Below the pieces are notes generated by a model. The model was not told the origin of the DNA and ran no database searches. It worked only from the letters and a program-made list of their open reading frames with translations. From positions 1 to 64,000 of the forward strand of contig PWER01000123.1 of the NCBI GenBank assembly GCA_003553565.1: DNA of 64,000 bases. The letters are read 5' to 3'. The translations under genes were made by a program, and so were the position numbers. The DNA comes from Nitriliruptoria bacterium. Lineage in GTDB: Bacteria > Actinomycetota > Nitriliruptoria > Euzebyales > Egibacteraceae. Shown here one piece after another: positions 1 through 7,485 of this stretch. How positions within the stretch are numbered: position 1 is the first letter of the stretch; each line of letters begins with the position of its first letter.

Positions 1-92
1 AGACCCACCTCGAGTACAAGATGGACGAGGAGGTCTCGCAGGTGCGGTTGCAGCCTCACCCCTACGAGTTCCACCTCTACTACGACATCTGA
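1..92 (+). CDS. C-terminal end of an unidentified protein (partial)
   Basis: The reading frame beginning at base 3 is open from the window edge and ends with TGA at 90-92, giving 29 residues that finish in HPYEFHLYYDI. I do not recognise the family from so short a tail. A strong hairpin follows within 10 bases, which supports this being a true gene end. The frame is inferred only from the absence of stops, the codon bias (G or C at third positions) and the terminator. Confidence 0.5.
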   Translation, partial: THLEYKMDEEVSQVRLQPHPYEFHLYYDI

Positions 93-100
93 GGCAGGAG

Positions 101-132
101 CCCGCTGACCTGCTCTGACGCCGGTCAGCGGG
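101..132. terminator. Hairpin between convergent genes
   Basis: CCCGCTGACC (101-110) pairs perfectly with GGTCAGCGGG (123-132) around a 12-base loop. It lies 8 bases after the stop of the gene ending at 92 and 35 bases after the stop of the leftward gene ending at 168, so it can serve both. There is no clear T run, as is common in high-GC actinobacteria. Confidence 0.6.
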
Positions 133-167
133 CGCTGGCTCACATGCGGCCCCCGCGGCGCGACGCA

Positions 168-962
168 TCAGAACAGCACGCGGGTGCGGAGCAGGTCGGC
201 GCCAGGACGGTCTGGGTCGGGCTCGCCCCGTCCGGAGAGGATCCAGCAGAGCTCGACCGGGTCGAGCTCCAGATGCGGCCCGCCGACGCCCTGCTGATAG
301 CGTCCGCCCGCGGGGCCGGTGACGGTGAGGCGGAAGGGTCGGCCGTGGCGGCCAGCCCAGTCGGCGACCACGTCGGCGAGGATGCGCCCGTCGACGCTCG
401 GATCGAGGCGCTCGTCGTGCCCGGTCGCCCTGGCGATGTCGATCCGGTGCAGGAACGCATCGCGTGTGTACACGACGGTGTTGAGCTCACCGAGGGTGAT
501 CGCTGCCGGCGATCCGCTCGGTAGCGAGCCCGCCTGCGGCAGGGAGACCCGGATCCGCCGCAGCGGGCGGGGCAGCCGCGACCGCCCGCGCACGGCTCGA
601 GGCGCGACCGCCCGGAGCTGGGCCAGCCGCTGGACCGGGGTCAGGTCCGCGTGCGCGACGACGTGGCCGGCGGTCCACGCGTCGAGCGCGCTGCCATCGT
701 GATCGCCCTTGCGCCGGGCGGCTGCGACCTGCTGCCGGATGCCGGTGATCAGCGAGGCGTGGCCCTCGGCGGCGCCGATCAGGTGGCCGACCATGTCGGC
801 CACGGTCCACGGGGCGCAGACGGTCGGAGCGTGCCACTCATCGGGGGTGAGGTCGGCGAGGAGCGCGAGCAGCGCGTCGTAGGTCGCGCGTGCCAGCGCC
901 CAGGCCTCCTCCCCTGCCTGGATGCGCTCGATCTGCTCGACGGGTGTGGCGGTGGCGGTCAT
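168..962 (-). CDS. Maleylpyruvate isomerase (MDMPI) family mycothiol-dependent protein
   Basis: 264 residues with the DinB/MDMPI helical fold: an N-terminal helical domain (about 15-75) with the signature PWTVADMVGHLIGAAEG, and a second motif around ITLGELNTVVYTRDAFLHRID that carries candidate metal-binding histidines. Members of this family (TIGR03083-type) are metal-dependent and thought to use mycothiol for isomerisation or thiol transfer; the substrate here cannot be told. ATG start at 962. A promoter (1046-1074) and two TetR-type operators (1034-1046, 1083-1097) lie directly upstream. The same operator motif precedes the DsbA-like gene and tetR, so the three genes probably form one small thiol-related regulon. 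Confidence 0.8.
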   Translation of the reverse strand: MTATATPVEQIERIQAGEEAWALARATYDALLALLADLTPDEWHAPTVCAPWTVADMVGHLIGAAEGHASLITGIRQQVAAARRKGDHDGSALDAWTAGHVVAHADLTPVQRLAQLRAVAPRAVRGRSRLPRPLRRIRVSLPQAGSLPSGSPAAITLGELNTVVYTRDAFLHRIDIARATGHDERLDPSVDGRILADVVADWAGRHGRPFRLTVTGPAGGRYQQGVGGPHLELDPVELCWILSGRGEPDPDRPGADLLRTRVLF

Positions 963-1033
963 CCCGACTCCCTCTCCTGTGGTCGAGGCGCGCTCGGGAC
1001 CGACGGCCGGCGCCGCGCACCTCTATCGTCTTC

Positions 1034-1046
1034 CTAACGCTGTTAG
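1034..1046. promoter_or_regulatory. TetR-type operator O1 (MDMPI gene)
   Basis: CTAAC-GCT-GTTAG: perfect 5-base arms with a 3-base centre. It abuts the -10 box (1046-1051) of the leftward promoter on its downstream side, an expected position for a repressor. It is one of four matching sites in this locus. Confidence 0.6.
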
Positions 1047-1074
1047 ATATACTTGGGTAGGGGCCGAACGTCAA
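1046..1074 (-). promoter_or_regulatory. Promoter of the MDMPI gene
   Basis: Read leftward: -35 TTGACG (1074-1069), 17-base spacer, -10 TATATC (1051-1046). It is flanked by operators O1 (overlapping its -10 by one base) and O2 (8 bases upstream of its -35). The 5' leader before the ATG at 962 would be about 75 bases. Confidence 0.55.
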
Positions 1075-1082
1075 GCGAAATA

Positions 1083-1097
1083 CCGAACTTTGTTAGG
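1083..1097. promoter_or_regulatory. TetR-type operator O2
   Basis: CCGAAC-TTT-GTTAGG: 6-base arms with one mismatch to the CCTAAC/GTTAGG consensus. It lies just upstream of the MDMPI promoter and overlaps the stop codon (1093-1095) of the DsbA-like gene. Centre-to-centre distance to O1 is 50 bases. Confidence 0.5.
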
Positions 1098-1860
1098 CTA
1101 GGTTCGGCTCCGGGGAGCTGGCCGCAGCCGCCGCGACCAGACCGTCATACGCCTCCGGATCATCGTGGGTCAGCACCGGCACCCCGCGGGGCAGGTCGGC
1201 GCCGATCCACGCCGTCGTGATCCCCGGGTTGCAGCCGCCCGAGCCATCCGGCGCGATCACGTAGCCGGTGCAGGCCCCCACCATCGCGCGCGCAACAGCG
1301 GACTGGCGCATCACCGCGCCTCGCGCGACGCCTGTGTCGAGGTCTCTGGCCAGTTGACCAGCCTCGAGCGCAGGACAGCAAGCAGCGGCGCGGAGCACCT
1401 CGTGGCGCGCAGTGATGCAGCGCGACTCGACGAAGAGCGCGGAGCGCAGGGCGAGGTCGAGCTCCTCGGCGGCCACCTCGGACTGGCGACGAGCGGCCTG
1501 GACCGCCTCGACCGCCAGCAGGCTGGAGGCTGGGTACTCATCGAGCCGGCCTTGCCACAGCGACCACCCGAAGTCCGGTGCGGCAGCGGCGCACAGGGGG
1601 ATCTCGGCATCGATCACCCGTCTGGCAAGCACCCGCTCGTGGACCAGCTCCAGCGGGTGGGCCAGGTGGATCACCGAAACGCGATCGACGAGGCCGCACC
1701 GAGCGCGGGCCGCGCGCAGGCGCACGGTGATCACCGTGGCCCAGGGGCAGGCGACGTCGCTGATCAGCACCACTGCGCCAGGGGCGCCGTGCCAGGGCTC
1801 GAGCGGATCATCCGCGATGCGCGCGGCGGGATGTGCGGTGGTGGGGGAACGAGCGATCAC
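1093..1860 (-). CDS. DsbA-family (FrnE-like) thioredoxin-fold protein with CPWA in place of CxxC
   Basis: 255 residues. A strand-type segment VVLISDVACPWATVI near residue 30-44 is the thioredoxin-fold active-site loop of DsbA/FrnE oxidoreductases (usual form D-x-x-CPWC). Here the second cysteine is alanine (C38-P-W-A41), so only mixed-disulfide or monothiol chemistry is possible. The rest has the helical insertion expected of the family, and no signal peptide, so it is cytoplasmic. GTG start at 1860 is preceded by GAGGACTCC. The promoter and operator O3 lie just upstream. Linked by operators to the MDMPI gene and tetR. It could be a mycothiol-linked isomerase or reductase; this is inference. 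Confidence 0.65.
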   Translation of the reverse strand: MIARSPTTAHPAARIADDPLEPWHGAPGAVVLISDVACPWATVITVRLRAARARCGLVDRVSVIHLAHPLELVHERVLARRVIDAEIPLCAAAAPDFGWSLWQGRLDEYPASSLLAVEAVQAARRQSEVAAEELDLALRSALFVESRCITARHEVLRAAACCPALEAGQLARDLDTGVARGAVMRQSAVARAMVGACTGYVIAPDGSGGCNPGITTAWIGADLPRGVPVLTHDDPEAYDGLVAAAAASSPEPNLA

Positions 1861-1888
1861 GGAGTCCTCGATGGGCGCGCCGCCTTTG

Positions 1889-1905
1889 ACCTAACGGTGT
1901 TAGGT
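1889..1905. promoter_or_regulatory. TetR-type operator O3 (perfect copy)
   Basis: ACCTAAC-GGT-GTTAGGT: perfect 7-base arms with a 3-base centre, the best copy of the motif. It overlaps the -10 region (1903-1908) of the promoter that drives the DsbA-like gene leftward, and lies about 90 bases upstream of tetR on the other strand. Confidence 0.7.
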
Positions 1906-1931
1906 ATACGCGAGTGCACCCTCGTCGGCAA
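1903..1931 (-). promoter_or_regulatory. Promoter of the DsbA-like gene
   Basis: Read leftward: -35 TTGCCG (1931-1926), 17-base spacer, -10 TATACC (1908-1903). Operator O3 overlaps the -10 and operator O4 starts 9 bases upstream of the -35. This is the same layout as at the MDMPI promoter. Confidence 0.5.
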
Positions 1932-1940
1932 CCCCCATTT

Positions 1941-1955
1941 CCGAAGGGTGTTAGG
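1941..1955. promoter_or_regulatory. TetR-type operator O4 (tetR side)
   Basis: CCGAAG-GGT-GTTAGG: right arm perfect, left arm degenerate. It lies 37 bases before the tetR start and 51 bases (centre to centre) from O3, in a suitable place for autoregulation. The tetR -10 may be TAGGCT at 1952-1957, but its -35 is weak. Confidence 0.45.
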
Positions 1956-1991
1956 CTGTGTTGACGGGACGAACCACCGACGAGGGCAGCG

Positions 1992-2567
1992 ATGAGCGAC
2001 CGACGAGCGCAGCGCCACGAGGCGACCCGCCAGGAGATCCTGGAGGCCGCCTGGGCGCTGGCACGCGAGCGGGGGCTCACCGGCTGGTCGCTGCGAGACG
2101 TCGCCGAGTCGGTCGGGATGCGGGCCCCGTCGCTGTATGGCTACTTCGACGGCAAGGACGCGATCTACGACGCCATGTTCGCCCAGGGCTACGAGCAGCT
2201 GCTCGCGCGCCTCGACGAGCTGCCGACCCGCGGCGATCCGGCCGAGGTCCTGGGCCGCGGCGCGCACGCGTTCGTCGACTTCTGCGTGTCGGATCCCCCG
2301 CGTCACCAGCTGCTGTTCCAGCGCGTGATCCCCGGCTTCGAGCCGTCGGCGGAGTCCTACGCCCTCGCCCGCGAGGTGCTGTCCCGCCTCCATGCGATCC
2401 TGGCCGACCTCGACCTCGACCGTCCCGGAACCGTCGACTTGTGGACTGCCTTGCTCACGGGGCTGGCCTCGCAGCAGGCCAGCAACGACCCCGGCGGGGA
2501 TCGCTGGACGCGCCTGGTCGACCGAGCGGTGGACATGTTCCTCGCCAGCGAGCTGACCAGGGCGTGA
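1992..2567 (+). CDS. TetR/AcrR-family transcriptional regulator
   Basis: 191 residues. The N-terminal helix-turn-helix (about 10-55) is typical: an EILEAAWALARERG helix followed by WSLRDVAESVGMRAPSLYGY and FDGKDAIYDAMF. The C-terminal ligand domain (about 80-190) is helical and resembles the WHG-type TetR domain. The ATG at 1992 follows GAGGGC. It is divergent from the DsbA-like gene, and the shared intergenic region holds two copies of the CTAAC-N3-GTTAG palindrome. I infer that this protein binds those sites and the two in front of the MDMPI gene. The ligand is unknown. Confidence 0.9.
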   Translation: MSDRRAQRHEATRQEILEAAWALARERGLTGWSLRDVAESVGMRAPSLYGYFDGKDAIYDAMFAQGYEQLLARLDELPTRGDPAEVLGRGAHAFVDFCVSDPPRHQLLFQRVIPGFEPSAESYALAREVLSRLHAILADLDLDRPGTVDLWTALLTGLASQQASNDPGGDRWTRLVDRAVDMFLASELTRA

Positions 2568-2573
2568 GCCGGT

Positions 2574-2599
2574 AGCGCGGGCCGACAGCGCGGGCCGAC
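2574..2599. repeat. 13-base tandem duplication after the tetR stop
   Basis: AGCGCGGGCCGAC occurs twice head to tail (2574-2586, 2587-2599), 6 bases after the tetR stop codon. Similar short tandem copies occur just after or across other stop codons in this window (15960-15987, 55520-55566). Confidence 0.8.
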
Positions 2600-2677
2600 G
2601 GCCGAGCCGAGGCGCCGATCACCCGGCACCCGCGGGGAGGAGCATCTGCTTGGCACGCAGGCCGATCACCGGCCTCC

Positions 2678-4333
2678 TCACCGCTGTGGCAGCAGGATCC
2701 CCGGGTTGCAGATGCCGGTCGGGTCCAGCGCGTCCTTCAGTCCCCGCAGCGCGGCCACGCCGACCGGGCCCACCTCCTCGTCGAGCCAGCGCCGATGGTC
2801 GGCGCCCACGCCGTGGTGGTGGGTGATGGTCCCTCCGGCGTCGAGGATCGCCCGCGTGGCGGCGGCCTTGGCAGCGGCCCACTGGTCCAGCTCGGCGCCG
2901 GGCTCGGCCAGGGCCAGGAACGTGACGTAGAGCGAGGCGCCGGTGGCATACAGGTGCGACACGTGCGTGAGCACCTGCGGTGGTGTGCCGCGCTCCTCCA
3001 GCGCGCCCACCAGTGCGGCGCGCAGGCTGGCGTGCACGTGGGACAGCGCGCTCCAGGGCGCAGCGGTCTCGAGGGTCTCCACGAGCACGCCGCGGTCCAG
3101 CAGGTCGTCGCGCAGATACGGCGTGTCGAACCGGTGCGCGGCCCAGGCATGTCCGGGGGCGCTGCCCAGCGAGCGGCCGCCGGCACCGCGCAGCGCACGG
3201 CGCGCGACGCGGCGTCGCTGCGCGAGAGCCCGGCGGTCGCCGTCCCAGCCGAGGATCAGCAGGCAGCCCTCCCGCCGCCGGGCCCGCGTGCGCACGTAGG
3301 CGCGTGCCGACCGCGACTGCTGCGCCAGCGCCACGCGCGTCTCGGGCTCGTCGGACAGGCGGGCCACCTCCGGCGCGTCGCCCTCCTGGGCGAGGTTCCG
3401 CAGCGCCTGCTGCCCGCTGGCGACGTCGGGGAGCCACCAGGCCTCGAACGCGCGGCGATCGGGGGCACGGCGCACCGCGACGGCGACCTCGGTGATGACC
3501 CCGAGCGTGCCCTCAGAGCCCAGCAGCGCCCGCAGCAGGTCGGGTCCTGCTGCGCTGGCGGGGATGTGGCCCACGCGCAGCGACCCCGCGGGGGTGGCCA
3601 CGCGCAGCGCGAGCACCAGATCGTCGATGCGCCCGTAGCCGGTCGAGGCCTGGCCGACCGAGCGGGACGCGACGAAGCCGCCGAGGGTGGCGTGCTCGAC
3701 GCTCTGCGGCAGGTGACCGAGCGTCAGGCCTTGCGCGCCGAGCGTCAGCTCCGCGTCGCCCCCGCGCGTGCCGGCCCCGAAGGTCGCGGTGCGCGACTGC
3801 CGATCCAGCGTCCACAGGCCGTCCAGCCGCGCTACGTCGAGCGAGACGACGGGGCGCCGGCCGCGCTGCGGGTTCACCCCGCCGACCACGCTGGTGCCAC
3901 CGCCGAAGGGCACGACCGCCACGTCCTGCTCGGCGCAGACCTCCAGGATCCGCTGCACCTCCCGGTGGTCGGCGGGCACCACCACCGCATCGGGGGCGCT
4001 GGAGCCGTCACCGCGCCGCAGGCGCACCAGATCGGTGTAGCTGCGCCCGGTGGCGTGTGCGACCCGGGCCAGGTGGCCGGTGCGCACGTGGCGTTCACCG
4101 ACGATCCCGGCCAGCCGTCGCAGCACCGGCCCCGGCAGGGCCACGTCGGGCACCGCGACCTCGTCCAGCGACACCGACGGAGTGTGCGGCAGCGGTCCGC
4201 CGAGCAGCTCGGCGAGCACGCGCTCCTCGCGCCGACCGATGCCGGGGCGCCGTGACGGCTCACCCCAGCCGTTCCAGACCATCGGGGCGTCATCGGGGCG
4301 CGGCGGTGGGCGCAGCGGCAGTCCGCGATCCAT
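2678..4333 (-). CDS. FAD-binding oxidoreductase, alkyldihydroxyacetonephosphate synthase-like
   Basis: 551 residues. An N-terminal PCMH-type FAD domain (about 100-280) contains VVPFGGGTSVVGGVNP and, further on, GSEGTLGVITEVAVAVRR. The C-terminal cap ends in GTITHHHGVGADHRRWL (about 502-518) and LDPTGICNPGILLP. The THHHGVG histidine motif is the hallmark of alkylglycerone-phosphate synthase (AGPS), which exchanges the acyl chain of acyl-DHAP for a fatty alcohol; actinobacterial homologues are often annotated only as FAD oxidases. ATG at 4333 is preferred over an upstream in-frame ATG at 4723 because that extension lies inside glnE. It follows glnE by 40 bases on the same strand. Ether-lipid synthesis is possible but not shown. 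Confidence 0.85.
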   Translation of the reverse strand: MDRGLPLRPPPRPDDAPMVWNGWGEPSRRPGIGRREERVLAELLGGPLPHTPSVSLDEVAVPDVALPGPVLRRLAGIVGERHVRTGHLARVAHATGRSYTDLVRLRRGDGSSAPDAVVVPADHREVQRILEVCAEQDVAVVPFGGGTSVVGGVNPQRGRRPVVSLDVARLDGLWTLDRQSRTATFGAGTRGGDAELTLGAQGLTLGHLPQSVEHATLGGFVASRSVGQASTGYGRIDDLVLALRVATPAGSLRVGHIPASAAGPDLLRALLGSEGTLGVITEVAVAVRRAPDRRAFEAWWLPDVASGQQALRNLAQEGDAPEVARLSDEPETRVALAQQSRSARAYVRTRARRREGCLLILGWDGDRRALAQRRRVARRALRGAGGRSLGSAPGHAWAAHRFDTPYLRDDLLDRGVLVETLETAAPWSALSHVHASLRAALVGALEERGTPPQVLTHVSHLYATGASLYVTFLALAEPGAELDQWAAAKAAATRAILDAGGTITHHHGVGADHRRWLDEEVGPVGVAALRGLKDALDPTGICNPGILLPQR

Positions 4334-4373
4334 GGCGCGGACGCTAGCAGGCCCTCTTCGTGGCCAAGCTCGG

Positions 4374-7300
4374 TCAGGCGTAGAACAAGCGCTCGTGGAC
4401 CTTGCGCACGCGGCGCGTGGCGCGGGCCACGTCATCGACCAGCCGCTGCCCGCCGCCCTGGGGGTAGCCGAGCATCCGCGCGAGGCGCTCGACGCCGGCA
4501 CCGTCATGGGGCACCGTAGCGGTGTCCCGGGCGCCGGCCAGGTAGCGGGCGTTGCGCAGGCGGCTGGCGAGCTCCCAGCCGTCGCGCAGCCACGCGGCGT
4601 CGTCAGCACCCACGAGCCCGGCGTCCACCAGCGCCTCGAGCGCCGCGAGCGAGCCGGGGCGTCGCAGCTCGGGTCGCGTGCCGCCGTGCAGCTGCTGGAG
4701 CAGCTGCACCGTCCACTCCACATCCGCGAGACCGCCCGGACCGAGCTTGAGGTCCATGGGCGTTCCTGTGGCCGCGGGCGAGTAGCCGGTGCCCCGCGAG
4801 GACGGCGGGACCGCGCCGCGCGTGGTGCGCGGGCTGCGCGGCCGCGTGCGGGTGGTGCGCGGACGGCGGCTGCGCGAGCGCTCGGACTCGACGCGCGCCT
4901 TCATCGTGCGCATCGCTCGCACCCGCTCGGTCGGCAGGCGCTCGGGGTAGACGAGCTCCTCGATCAGCGCGGTCAGCTGCGCGCCGAGGTCGGGGTCGCC
5001 GGCGACCGCGCGCGCCTGCGTCAGCGCCTGCAGCTCCCAGGGCTGCCCCCAGCGCTCGTAGTAGCGGGCGTAGCCCTCCAGGGAGCGCGTCAGCGGCCCG
5101 TCGGTGCCCTCGGGCCGCAGCTTCAGGTCGACGGCGAACGCCGAGCCCTCCGGCGTGATCTCCCCGAGCAGGGCGATGAGGCGCTCGGCGGCCTCGGCGG
5201 CCTTGCCGCTGTCGCCCTCGTGCACCAGCATCACGTCGAGGTCGCTGGCGTAGCCGAGCTCACCGCCGCCGAGCTTGCCCATGCCGATCACGGCCAGACG
5301 CACCCCCGGCGGGGCGGCGATCGCCACCGCCGCCTCGAGGCAGGCCTCGGCCAGCGCGGTGAGCTCGCCGCACACGGTGGTCACCGGGGCCATGCCGCCG
5401 AGGTCGCGCACCGCTAAGCGGGCCACCTCCCGGCGCTTGAACTTGCGCAGCAGGGGGCTGGCGCGCTCGGGGTCACCGCCGCCCCGGCGCTGGAGCCCGT
5501 CGGCGACGCGTTGGAGCTCACCACGCTCGCGTGGCCGCTGCAAGGCGTCGAGGTCGGCCAGCTCGGTGAACACCTCAGGCTGGCGCTGCAGCCAGTCCCC
5601 CACCACCTGGCTGGCGCCGAGCACCGTCACCAGCAGCTCGGCGACCGGCGGCGTGTCCGCCAGCGTGCGCAGGTACGAGGGGCTCTGCTCGAGCCGCTCG
5701 GTGAGCCGTCGCAGGGCGGCCAGCCCCGCGTCAGGGTCGGCGCTGGCGGCCAGCTGGGGCAGCAGCGCCGGCAGGGTGGTGCGCAGCAGGCGCGCGCGGC
5801 GGCTCACCCCAGCCGCGAGCGCGTTGAGGTGGTCCACCGCGCCGGCGGGATCGACGAAGCCCAGGGCGCGCAGGCGCTCCTGCACCGCCTGCTCGTCGAG
5901 GCGACCGTCCTCGCGGGTGAGCCGCTCGCCGCGCGAGACCTCGGCGAAGCGCTCGAGCAGCGGGCGGAAGAACAGCTTCTCGTGGAGCCGGCGCACATAG
6001 CCCTGCACGCGCGACAGCTCCCGATCGAACTGCTCGAGCGCGCTGGCAGCGCGGATGTCGCGAAAGCCCATGGCGCGAGCGATGCGCTCGCGGGTCCCCG
6101 CATCGGCGGGGACGGTGTGGGTGCGGCGCAGGCGTCGCAGCTGCAGGCGGTGCTCGAGCGTGCGCAGGAACTGGTAGGCGTCCTCGAACAGCGCCGCGTC
6201 GCCCTCGTCGACATAGCCGGCCTCGGCGAGCGCGCGCAGCGCGGGCAGGGTGCCAGGTGCGCGCAGCGCCGGGTCGAGGCGCCCGTGGACCAGCTGGAGG
6301 AGCTGGACGGCGAACTCGATGTCGCGGATGCCGCCGGGGGCCAGCTTGACCTGCCGAGCACCGTCACGGCGCACCGCCTTGGACTGCTCGACGCGCTCCT
6401 TCATGCGCTGGATCTCGGCGACTCGGTCGCCATCCAGGCGGTCGGGCCACACGAAGGGGGTGACGAGCTCCATGAACTCCGCGCCTAGCTGCGGGTCACC
6501 GGCCACCGGGCGGGCCTTCAGCAGGGCCTGCAGCTCCCACTGGTGGGCCCAGCGCTCGTAGTAGGTGCGGTAGCCCTCCAGCGTGCGCACCAGCGGCCCG
6601 TCCCGGCCCTCGGGGCGCAGGTTCGCATCGACGTCGTAGGGGCGCCCGTGCGGGGTGTGAGCACCGAGCAGGCGCAGGAACCGCTCGGCGGCGCGCTGGC
6701 TGGCGTCGCGGTCGCGGCCGACGAAGATCACGTCGACGTCGGAGACGTAGTTGAGCTCGCGTCCGCCGAGCTTGCCCATGCCGATCACGGCGACCTGCGC
6801 GTCGTCGGCGACGTGCTCGAGGGCGGCGGCCAGCACTCCTTCGGCGAGGTCGGCCAGCTCCGCGGAGGCCGTGGGCGTGTCGGCCCGGCCCAACAGGTCC
6901 CTTGCGGCCACGCGCAGCAGGCCGGTGCGCTGCACGGAGGCGAGCGCTTCGGAGGCGTGGTCGGCGTCGTCGTCGGCGGCGTCGGCGAGGGCGGCGCCGG
7001 CGCGACGGCGGGTCTCCTCGGCGTCCCACGGGGCGAGGTCGCCGCAGAGGTGCTCCAGCTTGGCCTCGGTGCGCGTGACCAGGTCGACCAGGGCGTCGCT
7101 GGAGCCGAGGACCATCGCGAGACGACCGGGGATGCCCGGCGTGCCTCGCAGCGGTGGCCAGCGGTCGGGGTGGGCCTGCGCGAGGCTCGCCAGGGCACGC
7201 ACGGCAGCGGCGGCGTTGGGCGCCGCGGCGACCTCGCGCAGCGCGCGCGCGGCGGCGTGGTCGCTGGCCGCAAGCGGCCACAGCCCGCTCTCGGCGAGCT

Positions 7301-7403
7301 CGTCGGTGACGTCGGTCAGGCCCATCCGGGCAAGCTCGCTGGGGGTGACCAGCTCGGCCGGGCCCGCCGAGGCAGCTGCTGCTGACGTCGGGGGATCGCT
7401 CAT
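4374..7403 (-). CDS. glnE: Bifunctional glutamine synthetase adenylyltransferase/deadenylyltransferase
   Basis: 1009 residues, the usual length for GlnE. Two nucleotidyltransferase modules are visible: the deadenylylase half with GMGKLGGRELNYVSDVDVIF (about 209-228) and the adenylylase half with GMGKLGGGELGYASDLDVML (about 704-723). Both retain the Gx..D-x-D metal-binding aspartates. GlnE modifies a tyrosine of GlnA in response to nitrogen status. A 45-residue Arg/Thr/Ser/Pro-rich segment (about 838-882) interrupts the second half just before the DLKLGPGGLADVEWTVQLLQ motif. It sits downstream of amt and glnA on the same strand, so a nitrogen operon is likely. ATG start at 7403. Confidence 0.95.
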   Translation of the reverse strand: MSDPPTSAAAASAGPAELVTPSELARMGLTDVTDELAESGLWPLAASDHAAARALREVAAAPNAAAAVRALASLAQAHPDRWPPLRGTPGIPGRLAMVLGSSDALVDLVTRTEAKLEHLCGDLAPWDAEETRRRAGAALADAADDDADHASEALASVQRTGLLRVAARDLLGRADTPTASAELADLAEGVLAAALEHVADDAQVAVIGMGKLGGRELNYVSDVDVIFVGRDRDASQRAAERFLRLLGAHTPHGRPYDVDANLRPEGRDGPLVRTLEGYRTYYERWAHQWELQALLKARPVAGDPQLGAEFMELVTPFVWPDRLDGDRVAEIQRMKERVEQSKAVRRDGARQVKLAPGGIRDIEFAVQLLQLVHGRLDPALRAPGTLPALRALAEAGYVDEGDAALFEDAYQFLRTLEHRLQLRRLRRTHTVPADAGTRERIARAMGFRDIRAASALEQFDRELSRVQGYVRRLHEKLFFRPLLERFAEVSRGERLTREDGRLDEQAVQERLRALGFVDPAGAVDHLNALAAGVSRRARLLRTTLPALLPQLAASADPDAGLAALRRLTERLEQSPSYLRTLADTPPVAELLVTVLGASQVVGDWLQRQPEVFTELADLDALQRPRERGELQRVADGLQRRGGGDPERASPLLRKFKRREVARLAVRDLGGMAPVTTVCGELTALAEACLEAAVAIAAPPGVRLAVIGMGKLGGGELGYASDLDVMLVHEGDSGKAAEAAERLIALLGEITPEGSAFAVDLKLRPEGTDGPLTRSLEGYARYYERWGQPWELQALTQARAVAGDPDLGAQLTALIEELVYPERLPTERVRAMRTMKARVESERSRSRRPRTTRTRPRSPRTTRGAVPPSSRGTGYSPAATGTPMDLKLGPGGLADVEWTVQLLQQLHGGTRPELRRPGSLAALEALVDAGLVGADDAAWLRDGWELASRLRNARYLAGARDTATVPHDGAGVERLARMLGYPQGGGQRLVDDVARATRRVRKVHERLFYA

Positions 7404-7485
7404 GGCCCCGCAGCATGCCGCGTCGACCCGGCGCGGGCCAACCGCCGCCGGGCGAGCCAGCCGCCGCGGGGTGTGCCGCGTCAGG

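Noticed and set aside
4334-4723. Longer start of the AGPS-like gene at 4723
   Set aside because: The added residues would overlap the glnE 3' end in another frame and look like antisense-type composition. The ATG at 4333 begins the expected N-terminal region.
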